Source: Brugia malayi
Taxonomy: Eukaryota > Nematoda > Chromadorea > Rhabditida > Onchocercidae
Reading direction: 5' to 3'
NCBI RefSeq assembly: GCF_000002995.4
Contig: NW_025062479.1
Coordinates: forward strand, 5,945,221-6,009,220
DNA length: 64,000 nt
This document shows, piece by piece, positions 53,606 through 64,000 of the stretch (its first letter is position 1; every line of letters starts with the position of its first letter). The notes beneath the pieces are model-generated. The model was not told where the DNA came from and did no database searches. It saw nothing but the letters and a program-made list of their open reading frames with translations. Made by a program: the position numbers and the translations under genes.

Positions 53606-55315
53606 CCTAAATGCATATTCCATAAATGCTTGATCGAACAGCAAAATAACAAATGATAACTACCAAACACTTTCCCATATAGTCATTTCAATCAATACGA
53701 TGACCAGAAAAACGTGTTACTTCCATTTCTCTGGCTGATTTTAGATAACCCAGCAATCCAATTTCTGTTTGATTCTGCTTCAGTTGCGGAATGAAGTGAA
53801 AAAGAAAACTGCGATATACAAACAATCTGAATAATCCAACAGCGGGAAGTATGCATACCAAAATAGGCTGAAGGTATATGACTAAACAAATTTAAGGATG
53901 GATCAGATACAACTGATTAAACTATGACCTGACCCTTCTACTTTCCTAGTCTACAGTGTAGGTAAAGTGACTCCGACGCCCAAAACACCCATAAGCCAGA
54001 ATCCTATCCTCGTAGAGCGATCAGTAAAAACCATTTACCTGTCCGCAATAAAACAATGTCACGAACGTCTCAATTAACAGCAGCCTCTCTGTGCAATTTT
54101 ATCATTCCACTTAGTGGACTGTATATTTTTCTTCATAGTTTTTCAACTTTTCAAATTTCTAATATGATGTGGAATTTGGAGGAAAGAGAGCATCAGGAGC
54201 ACAGCAAAAATAGTCGAAGAAATCGCGTGGATACTTTAGTTTCCTGAAATTTGTTTGGGATATTTTGGCTTATCTTCACAGATTTTTTTCTCTTACTCAT
54301 TTGGGTCTTCTCTTGGCTTTTTAGATGGACTTCCATATAGCCTGATCTGCGTCTGCAGGACTGGTGAAATTTAGGATTCAGTTTTACATTTTGTCATGCT
54401 CATTAAATTAAATCCTTTCAACGGGTTCTTCAATCCATAGGTGAATTTTCGAGAAAAATTTTTTCAACTTTTTAATCAAACCATCGAAGTTGTGAAGCAT
54501 TGGGCCTACAATGTACAATTTGAGCAATCCATTCAAAATATTTTTTACAATTATGAGTGCCTTTTTTATTCAATTTTTTTCCCGAATATCGTCTCTTTCT
54601 TTGACAGTGCGCTTCTGTTCTTTATTAAGTTACAGCAAGTTATTTGATTTAAACATTTTTTGGAACACAGCACACTACTAGACATCAGCACAGTGAAAGA
54701 ATGTGTTATTTATTGCAAAATGTGAAGCAGATAACATCTCCAAATGATTAAAATTTAGTTTGAGATTTAATTAATGATAAAATTCTGTTGCTATTGTAAA
54801 TAAGGAGTATGCTGTTGAAGAAAGAAACAATTTTCTGGAAATTATTGAAATTGAACATCTTAATTAGATCACTAAAGTCATTATAGCAATAATGCGATTT
54901 TTTTTAATCTACATAGGTACATATAGCCTATCTTTGTATCAATCAGTAAAGCTTATTCTCAATAATAAGAAAACGCATGTAAATATCTATGGTCTTTATA
55001 CGCATGGTATTTTAGAACCTAAAACGCAATGTACCGAATTATGGAATAAGCAAGTGAAGTGCGTCATCGATTTCCCATGACAAAAATACTGAGTTGAAAC
55101 TAGAAATTACTGAATTCCCAGTAGAGTTCGGATTTGATTGAAGTATCTTAAGCATCTTCAGTATGTTATTTTATTCTGGAAAATTAAGGTGATATTTGAT
55201 TTCATTACTTTACTTTTCAAGTGAAATTTAATACTTGAATGAGTTCATTTTTGAATACGAGGAATAAAGATTCTTATTCCATTTACACAGTGACTTTTAC
55301 TAACTGGTTCTTTAG
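53606..55315. other. upstream region between smg-3 and the 52-residue gene
   Basis: This is the divergent promoter region for smg-3 (minus) and the plus-strand candidate at 55316. An additional 5' coding exon of smg-3 could hide here, but no frame with UPF2-like lysine-rich sequence is visible. The open frames at 54056-54247 and 54892-55080 have no recognisable features. Confidence 0.5.
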
Positions 55316-56098
55316 ATGAAGGAGACAGAGAAATCTTTTCAAATCGAAAATCCAACAACTACAGTGAAAACAAAGCAGAGTTTCATGAACTATGCTGTTT
55401 GTCTCTTTACAAATAAGGTGAGTGAGGAATTAGCGTTTCGCTGGCGCTTCTCATTGTTTCTTGAAAAGTGGACTAATTGTAATTCAAATTTAGGGTCATT
55501 ATCATAAATTAAGCAAAACATGACAGCGATATATATCTTGTCCGTTTGACAGTTTCAAATCTTGCATGGAGATTTTAAAACTGTAAGTTCTGGAACTAGT
55601 TGCTTGATGTGGTGTCAGATAGAACAGTGACCAGAGCTTTACATCTTTGTAATAATGGTAGAATAGAAATACTCCGTGCTGGGAGTTGTGGGAAATAATC
55701 GTTTGCTTTTGTCTTTCTTAAGTTGGTGAATAATGTGAACTTATTACAATTTCAGACCTATTCATGTGTCTTTTAGAAGTAATTATAATAAAAATGCAAA
55801 ATAATTTCTGGATCAATGTTTTTTCGGGAATTGTAGTGATTTACATTTGTGCCATGTAATGCAGTTACGCAAATTTAGTTTTCCCCAATTTCCACCAGTT
55901 AGAAAAAAAGAGGTGGTTTTCAGAAAAAAATAATGAATCGATTCGATTTTCATGCCAGTAGTCGCATTATGGTAGTTCCATTTATGTGAACTTGCGACCT
56001 TAGTTTAAAATTTTCTTTAATTTAATGTCTTTCGATTTTAGATCTTGAATCCATCTGTATTTAATTTAACTGAAAGAAGAATTCTAAGTGATATTTGA
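55316..56098 (+). CDS. candidate very small protein (52 residues)
   Basis: Exon 55316-55417 starts with ATG immediately after TTCTTTAG and ends at a consensus GTGAGTG donor. Exon 56042-56098 follows a TTCGATTTTAG acceptor and runs to TGA in phase 0. The joined product begins MKETEKSFQIENPTTTVKTK, passes through SFMNYAVCLFTNK, and ends ILNPSVFNLTERRILSDI. It has no signal peptide; the weakly hydrophobic middle is too short for a clear membrane span. I do not recognise a family. The ATG placed directly after an acceptor suggests spliced-leader trans-splicing. The intron is long for such a small gene, so a further exon may lie between. Confidence 0.4.
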
Positions 56099-56420
56099 AC
56101 CTTCTTGGATATAATTTTAATGAATACTTCCAGGCGATAAGTGTTAAAGCCAAAAGTGTTGTAAAACTTGAGCATCTGACTCTTGCAATTCAGAGTTGAA
56201 TTGGACTTTCATGCGCTCAAAAGCCTTCCTTGTTTGTTATTGTGGTTAGCATAAAGAATTTGTTGAATGGTCTATTGTAAGGATTTTATTCGCTAGTAAC
56301 CACGATACAAATCTATACCGAGAATATACTTGTAAGTTCGTAGTATTTGCCTGCGTGTATGAACTGAAGAAAATGAATGAATTGATGGGGAACTTAAGGG
56401 ATTTAAATGAACTGAATTAA

Positions 56421-56774
56421 ATGAGCGCGGGAGAGCAGTCGAACTATAACGTGTTGGTACAAAAAAACTATCTAGACAAGTTAATTCCATATGCAGTTAG
56501 CACTCACTTGCAACAAGCGCATGATTACATTGAGGTAAGAGCTAGCTATCAGATGATCTTTTCTCTTCATGTAGTAAGGGTTGGATTTTAACATTGTCAA
56601 TTCCTCCAGGAATCACTATTAGCATGGAAAAGCTTTACAGTATTTCAACGTCGTAAGTAAATTTGAATTAGAACAAAGGAGTAGTTTTTAACATATTAAA
56701 CAATGCACATACCCTTTGTTGACTGTTGAAATTTTCTAGATAAGCACATAAGCTCGGCTATAATGGGAAGATGA
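56421..56774 (+). CDS. candidate very small protein (63 residues)
   Basis: Three exons, 56421-56534, 56610-56652 and 56740-56774, join in frame. Donors are GTAAGA and GTAAGT; acceptors are TTCCTCCAG and TTTTCTAG. The product starts MSAGEQSNYNVLVQKNYLDK, continues LIPYAVSTHLQQAHDYIEES, LLAWKSFTVFQRHKH, and ends SSAIMGR. If the second intron is retained, the protein stops four codons later at 56660. It looks helical and soluble or weakly membrane-associated. I recognise no family. It is about 320 bases downstream of the 52-residue candidate on the same strand, so the two could share a transcript, but neither is proven. Confidence 0.5.
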
Positions 56775-57973
56775 GTCTTGGCATAATGATTGCTTACATG
56801 GACTACAATTTGAAATAGTTTTGTATTTCTTTAAACAATGTTGAATTAAGACAAATTTTAATGCTATGGATTAATACAATTTTTTGTAAATTATTTGGAG
56901 GTTCGCAAAACTTATTTTGTGTTTCTCAACAAGAAGTACTATTGTTTTTATGGAATTCTGTCTTTCCTTTATTTGCATACAGGTAATAATTTTATCATTG
57001 ATTGCGATGCATTCATTTCGATGAAATTAGCTTTTATTCTTTACGAAATATGTATGAAAATTGTGAAAGAACAAAATTAAAGACAGAACTTAGATTTGAA
57101 ACTTCTTCGTACCGTTATTAATTAATATTAAGTGGTTTCCAAGTAAATGTATTCTACAAACACAGAAATTTTGTTACAGTATCGGTGAGATGCAAAATAA
57201 TAAAGACGAATTATTGTTAATTCTTCCGAGATGTCGGTTTTCTATTTTCTTTCGCTTCTGCTGGTTAAATGATTTTCTAATTTTTCCTCGCATGATTTTT
57301 CAGTAAGGAAGCAAACTTCTTGCAGGTTTAATTGCATATGGATGTAGCCACCTAAAAATAGATAATGGTATTTCTTACCAGTTAAGCAACTGTCTTCAGT
57401 TAAAAATTTAGAAAACACCATAGGAAGAAATGATCAGCTACAGTAAGACTGCGGGTAGTTTTGAATCCAAAAATGGAGGAACATAACTTCGATACAAAGA
57501 AAGAAATGACAGTGAGAAATTTAAAAGGAGTTCATTAAAAAGCATATACGTTCCTTGATACCTAGAAACAAAAATATTTCATGAAATAAAAAGAAAATTG
57601 GACTGATTCAGCAAACATTGTTGACCATCAGTGATCAACTATGGGAAGGGAGAAAGTGATATTATTCCGAGACAATTACTGCGTCTAGTATACCTTTATG
57701 AATATACAAATGACTAAAGAGTAATAATGGATGAATGTCCAACGTGACTACGATTAGCAACTCAAATGAGCAAAAAAAGAAATTTTAATACCAAATGTTT
57801 TTTATTACACTTTGATTAATAATTTTTTTCCGTTTTTATAAGAATTTCAAAGAAAAACAAAATCCAAAACAAAGAAACAAAATTCAAAACAAGTAAGAAA
57901 AAATTTGGGGAATTTGAACTGCTCTCAATGAAACCGAAATATTTATTAAACAAGTTCAGGGAGATCGTTAGCT
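56775..57973. other. intergenic before the MAM-repeat gene 3' end
   Basis: No coding sequence seen on either strand; the frame at 56895-57080 is AT-rich and featureless. The 3' untranslated region of the minus-strand MAM gene lies at the right-hand end. Confidence 0.6.
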
Positions 57974-60900
57974 CTACAGTGAACAAGCAATATTATTGTC
58001 AACATCGGTAACAGTAATGTTTGTAATGGAAACACGGGCACTTCTAGAATTATCAGCTAGCTTTGCAACCATATAAAACTTTGTATCACTAGGTAATACT
58101 TCCATGAAATCATGATGCCAGCCATGTCCTGCACTGTCTCCTCTAACTTTGAAACAGCTCTCCAACTCTCGGCTAATGCTATCATGACATACAAAAACCA
58201 CAGATGTATTCGCCTGGAAGCAGTTTTTGCGGGAATCTCGATAAATATCCAACTCATTCTTAATCGTTGTTGCATAAATTTGCTCAGATTTTATTTTGTG
58301 ACCAATCAAACAGTTCAAAAATGTCTTGTCAAAACTACTCATGGATGTACCAGTCAATAATTAAATATAACTAACCTATCATAATTAAATATAACGAATT
58401 TTTTCAAAAAAAGTTTTGAAAATTTTCGTAGACTTTGAGACATATATGAAAAGAGAATTACATCGTTGCGATACAAGAAATGAATCCTCGCAGCAGCATT
58501 TAGACGGAAAGTTGGTGATTCGAGTACTGCTACTTTTCCTTTTTTAAATAAAAATGCAGTAACAGCGCCATCTCGTGCTTTGAAATTACTTTGAGACAAA
58601 GCAACTCGACCTGAACTGTATAAGCATGTTTGACCTGAAATTTTGAAATCTTGACAACTGCTCCACGCATTCATTTTCAGTATATAAGTCTAATCAATAA
58701 ACAAACAAGACATGCTTTTACCTTCCATGAAGTTACAAGAAAGAAGTCGGCAAACATTTGGATCAGGTATTTGGGCTAGTCCAGAACCAAATAAACGCAC
58801 ACCGTGATGGCGTATTACTGATGGACATATGTCACCCTGAAATGGTCTGAAAATCTCATTTCATACCTTTAGAAAATAGAATACACCAATAAAGAAGTCT
58901 CGAGATATGTTCATTTAAATTATCTTTTCGCCCTTTTCTTCTTGCGCAAACAATCTTTTGTTTGGATTCAAACTCTTAATACAAAGATTAAAAAATGTTT
59001 CCAGTAAGCTAGCAAAATTTCCTGTGTTTTTCTCACTTCCAACTTGAAATCCCTTCAATAATTATATTTTTTACCATAACTACTAGATCATCAATTAGTG
59101 CCATTCCTTGAGAAGATGATTCCGCTTTCAAAGCAATCCGTACCGGATGATTCATTCCCGGTAAATCAACTAATGCAGGTCCTGGTTGTTTTAGGACTAT
59201 TTGCTGGCAGTCAACCGCTTCCAAAATCTTATCTTCAAGCAAACAAACGTCCAAACGTGTGTTACCACTAAGCCAGAATCTGAAAATTTTTTTTTTATAA
59301 AAAAGTACCGCAAATGAATTTCTGCTCAGCAAATTGAAAAATTGAAGCCAGAAGACTTGAATTCCGTTTTAGAGTTCTATGAATTCTATAACAGTCAAGA
59401 TCTCATTAATGTATCTGCAGTATCAATCCAATTTATTTCGATCACTGTGCAAAATTTAATTTTTATATAATTTTTGGGAAAAGTGAAGAATTGCTGTGAA
59501 TTGCAAAAATAACTGTATCGTTTTACGATAAATGCAAACTAGCTTTTGTTCGTCAAAAAGTATCGATAGACACCTTATAGGATATCAACTACTTGTATCA
59601 CTCATAAGTAGTCAGTTCATATAGACATATTTCAAATTCTTAAGTCAAACTTAATTAGTTTGTAAAATTAGATGTTAACAAAAACCTAAATGTAAGTGTA
59701 GCTTGACCGGAAATGCATCGGATTGGTTCAGTGATTAGCGTTGATGCTTGACCAGATTTCAAGTGAACAACAGCAAATTCACCATCTAAATGAAAGATTT
59801 TTGTTTGTTTTCGTGTTCTTCAGCAGTAATTGCATATTTATTTTATTATAAACGAAACTTTACCTGGCAATTCAGAAGTACCAGTAAGAGAAATAAATTT
59901 GTGCTTATTAAGTGGCGTGGTACCAATCTGCCATGCCGGTTCTGCTTGTTCATGATTTGCCCACATACAGTCTACAGCACGTCTTTCAAATGAACAGTCC
60001 AAATCCCAAAAATCAAACATTAATTATTTAATTTACGGGACTTGTTTTTACAAATGTCTTTAGTTCATGTAGATAGAAGTGCAAGAAGAGATTTAAAATA
60101 AAATGGGTTTTAGAAATATCTGAAATTCGAGTATTTGACACACACTTATAATGACATGATCGATCATATTTGTAAAAAGACAATGTCAGTATGATATTTT
60201 CTTACTTTGGTTGAAAATATTGGTTTTTGCATTAGTGCACTAAGCATGGATGTCGGATAAAAATTGCCACCGAGATCCCAAGCATTTACTGCTTCACTAC
60301 AAAATGTCCCTTCATAGTTTATGTCATCGATTGCGATAAAGTTGTCGTAATCACTGTTGATACTTTTCACTTCAACTGTTAACTAAAAAAAAGCTTTAAC
60401 TGAAATCTGACAAACTAATTAAAAATTGAAGATATATAAATTTACCATAAATTTGCCATTTCTGATGATAATTTTGTCCATTAGAGGAAATTTGTTAAGT
60501 TTCTAAAATCTGGTAAATCCATTAATAAATCACTAAATCTGATAAAAAAAAAAAAAACAAACACTGCCATAACAATTTATTAAATTGTCGTAAATGAGAT
60601 TAATTCACGTTTAAACAAAAATTTCTAAAAATCACAGAAAATGTCGACAGTTTGTTGATTTTTATGCTAACAAGAGCAGGTGATAAAGCCATTGGTACCA
60701 AATGACATTCTGCAGCATTTAATGAACGATCTCGAGCACAAATTTCCAAAGCCACATTACGAGTTGTCCAGAATCTACTCTCATACTTCATTCATCAGTA
60801 AAAAGTTTAAAATAAGTAATAAATGGATGAAACGATAAGGATGAAAGATTTTACCTATTTGAAGCAGTTATGTCCTCGAGATTTGTTTTTGCCTCATATA

Positions 60901-63621
60901 CGCTATACTATTTACAAAAAACCGTTCTAAACTAAATATGAGTAACCTGAAGCTAAATTTAGATGTGTTTTCTATTTGGCAATCAATTGGATCGGATTGT
61001 AAAACATTAAAAGGACCGTGACGATTCTGCTCAATGTACATGAACAAAAAGGGTGCTTCTGGTACTGGTAAAGCACCCGTTGCATTAAACATTAATTCAT
61101 TGCTCGGTGATTCATCGGCTATCTGCCACATCTGTAGAAATTAAATCAATCAGTTTTCTTTTCTGTAAAAACAAAGTTGCCCATAACAAAAAAAAAAAAA
61201 AAAAAAACTTGAAATTCAGTTTAAATAGCACTGATGACCTCTAATCCATAACCGACCATGCGCCACCGACATCTTGAAGTAAAATTGTTGCAGTTTAGGT
61301 CATGAGCAGCTTTAACAAGACTTCCTTTACTGGATGTAATGAATGGTCGACCTCGAAAATTCTCGCCCAGATCAACTACAAACAAAAATATTCAAATCAC
61401 ATGTTGCAAATACTTATCATTCTCCAAACTGTGAAAAAGAATATTATATGGATAATAAAAACATAAAGTTATCTCATTGTGTTCAAAAATTCTAGCTTAA
61501 AAAATATCGTTTACTGAAAAATATTGGTAAGATTTAAAGTGAGTTTAAATTTAAAGATAAAAAGGGGAAAAGCTAGTAAGAAAAACATATTTGAAATTCT
61601 GCATAAAGAGGCTCGATAGACGATATTGTCGACCATGACAAATGAGCCTTCACGATTTGCTATATTATATGCCTTGATTCCAATGCTATATGGAAAAAAG
61701 TATCAAATCCTGACGAAATGATTGAAAAAATAGTTAAAAGTTCAAAATGTTGAAATATAGTGGTTTTCAAAATAATAAGTGCAAGAAAGATATAGTTGAT
61801 TTCTTAATTCTGAGTTAAGTATGTAAAACAAATTGAATGAAATGTCAAAGCTATTTATACCTGAATTCTTCATCACGCGGCGGAATTTCAGCTGTACATT
61901 CAGTATTGAGCAAAACTGTACCACAGTCAACAAAAGGTTTTTCCGGCAAAATAACAAGCCGATCTTTTTTTTGTTTCAATAACAATACTTCCACTCGTGC
62001 ACCATTGTACAACCAGAACCTGAAAGGAAAATCTATCTGGTAAAAACTAAATTTCGATAATGAATTGAAAATTATTCGAAATTTACACGATTTTTTGAAT
62101 TAGTTATGAGTAAATTCTTTTATGTGAAAGGGAAACATACGTAAAAGTAAGGATTCCTGTGCTGTTTTGACAAAGAATTGGTGAACTCTTCAAGACAGCA
62201 GTTTGTTCCTCTTGTTTCCGATCTCCAGTAAACAAAAGTTTGTCACCTAAATGGGAAGCTTTGTCCGCTATTAATTTATTAAAGACTTTTTTTTCCATAA
62301 TTTCCATAATTTAGAACATTATCTCCTATCTTTACTTGAGAGTTCATTTTTCTTAATTTTTCACCCAGGTTTTGATAACTTTCTCTGATTTTTGCCAGCG
62401 AAGCCATGGTTAATATCTCTAGCTTAATGAGAAATTCCATGAGTCTATTCCACCACTTTTCCCTTCTAATTAGTCATCACCTTACTGTCGTAAGGTGTTG
62501 GATCAGGTTTTGTTTGATTTTAAAAATAATAGGCCAAATGGCAAATGTAGCACACTAGGGAAAAAATTGATTAACGGCATTTTAGCAACACATTCCTTAT
62601 GCATTCTTCAAATATAGCGATGTAATCATTTTAAATGCAATTTCGAACTTTTTATCTGAACCTCGAGCCAGTCGACTTGGTCCTGGCCGGACTTGTAACA
62701 CAGGGAATTCCTTAAAATCAATTTTTTCAAATAAATGAAAGTCGAGGGAATCGAGTGCTTCTTTCTCTCTAACATTGCGCCATTGACATTTCTTTATATC
62801 ATCAAATGTGCAGTCCAGATCATTGGCATGTCGTATCGATTTGTTGTCATGTTGGTCTAAAAGAAAGGCTTGGCATTAGTGATCCTCGGAAAAGAAGAAA
62901 TAGATGTAAAAGAAATAGGAATTACTTTATTATTGCTATGATACCATCAAGGTGTCAGGAAAAAGTAACAACCAGTCCTATCTAAATGTTTTTGGTTGCC
63001 AGTTGCCGATCTATTTTTTAGCTTTTACTACTCCAACCTATGTCTTCATGTTGCCGCTAAAAAACACTCGGCATCAACAGCCGTTACGAAGCTGATGCAC
63101 CTGATTCTTAATTTAAAAAGATATAACCACCACTGTTATTACCAGTTTCATCAAAACCGCCTTCTATCCATTCAATTCCAAGATATTCTTTCAATTTCAT
63201 CCTCTCATATCCGTATCCCGCCATACATCCATTCCCTGCAACCGTTATTAATTCATGCAAATGAAGATGCACTTAATTAATTATTTGCTATAATAAATCA
63301 AATGAGTTCAATTATGGTAGATTAGATTCATTCAATTGTTAATTTTGGTAAGTCGTATGATTTAAAAGATTTTACTGCACTAAGCTTCATTTCTTAATTA
63401 TTGGATAAATTTTACACAAAATAATAAGTAAATTGTGGCAAGCATTTAAAGTTCCAAACAAATGACCAGTAAAATATACTGTTTCTATTCTCGTAATAAT
63501 GAATCCGGAAAAAAAGATTTAAAACTGAATCACTGAAATTAAAATCTTCAACAAAAAAGATAATAATACCTGAGGGGAAGAGAAGGAACAGGAGTATTAA
63601 GGAGGAGCACATTATGAACAT
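57974..63621 (-). CDS. secreted multi-MAM-domain protein
   Basis: Extracellular adhesion-type protein of about 820 residues. The first exon (63570-63621) encodes the signal peptide MFIMCSSLILLFLLFPS. Following exons: 62662-62856, 62141-62246, 61861-62019, 61587-61685, 61239-61375, 60947-61131, 60672-60774, 60446-60502, 60206-60382, 59864-60020, 59686-59785, 59075-59279, 58722-58836, 58376-58634 and 57974-58334. Four repeats, each about 170 residues, share a pattern: DLDCTF or DLDCSFE, a C-x-W motif (KCQWRN, CRWRM, DCMWAN), a TFRFWLSGN or FRFWLYNGARVEV strand, and an end like FIAIDDINYEGTFC. This is the classic MAM layout. Phases match at most junctions, which supports one gene. Two do not: 61587 to 61375, and 60206 to 60020, where no AG acceptor exists. 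No membrane span follows the last repeat, so it is probably secreted. The last exon junction (58334/58376) gives an intron of only 41 bases. I cannot name an orthologue. Confidence 0.75.
61187..61207. repeat. poly-A tract in MAM-gene intron
   Basis: About 21 A in a row in the intron between exons 61239-61375 and 60947-61131. On the gene strand it is a T-run. Confidence 0.8.
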
Positions 63622-64000
63622 TTTTGGTAATGTGGTTCATGAATTTGCGAAGAATGCCTTACTGCTGTTGCTCAACAAAATCCCTTTTCATCCTTCTTTG
63701 TTTCTCATAACTTTCCGTTTCTATCCCACTTTCCTTTCATATTATGACATCGCCAACTCACTCTCGCCTATTCCCGATTCTCATACGTGAATGCAGTAAC
63801 TGTGCTGCATCCAGAAACTGACTGTTATTCGATACGCGCACAAATCAAGATACCCTACCAATTTCGTGCTACTGCTGCTACTGCCACTGCTTTTGCTCAC
63901 TATTCTTCTCTCTATCATCATAAAGACAAAAAACTCGTTCCATGACCCACAATTACTTCAAAATGTTGAAACTTTATTCTTAAAGATTCTTTCACAGATG
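63622..64000. other. upstream region of the MAM gene
   Basis: Sequence before the signal-peptide ATG on the minus strand. It is richer in pyrimidines (plus strand) than the rest of the window. No TATA box or acceptor could be assigned with confidence, and no other coding sequence is visible before the window ends. Confidence 0.5.

Overview
This is a eukaryotic, AT-rich window with many short introns, and almost certainly a nematode. The five genes I can name are all worm developmental or housekeeping genes: a ZEB/ZAG-1 zinc-finger homeodomain factor, a Wnt ligand, an UNC-24-type stomatin/SCP2 protein, a class II ARF GTPase and the nonsense-mediated decay factor UPF2/SMG-3. Introns begin GT (often GTTAGT or GTAAGT) and end in TTTCAG or TTTAG. 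Two genes have an acceptor-like TTTAG directly before the start ATG, as expected for spliced-leader trans-splicing. The base composition and intron style would fit a filarial or other clade III worm, but I cannot fix the species.

Layout. 1-4431: no gene seen. 4432-13289 (+): zag-1/ZEB in nine exons, with a 4.3 kb first intron. 13290-18796: non-coding, with a 35-T tract. 18797-23093 (-): Wnt ligand in six exons, its signal-peptide exon not found. 23094-32149: a 9 kb gene-poor stretch with a long AT microsatellite and two weak candidate exons. 32150-32808 (+): an unrecognised two-exon gene of 84 residues. 33504-36200 (+): unc-24 in six exons. 38249-40329 (+): class II ARF in five exons. 41604-42153 (+): possible exons of a small cysteine-containing protein. 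42831-53605 (-): smg-3/UPF2 in 20 exons. 55316-56098 and 56421-56774 (+): two very small candidate genes. 57974-63621 (-): a secreted multi-MAM-repeat protein in about 16 exons, starting with a clean signal peptide. 63622-64000: presumed upstream region of that gene.

The genes do not form one pathway. zag-1 and the Wnt gene are convergent patterning genes. unc-24 and the ARF gene lie in the same direction but are 2 kb apart. smg-3 stands alone.

The most interesting points are: a second exon-like open frame in a smg-3 intron with the same length and phases as its neighbouring exon; two junctions in the MAM gene that do not splice in frame with canonical sites; and three or more very short spliced genes of unknown function. 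Exon models were read by eye from frame continuity and splice sites. All would need transcript evidence.
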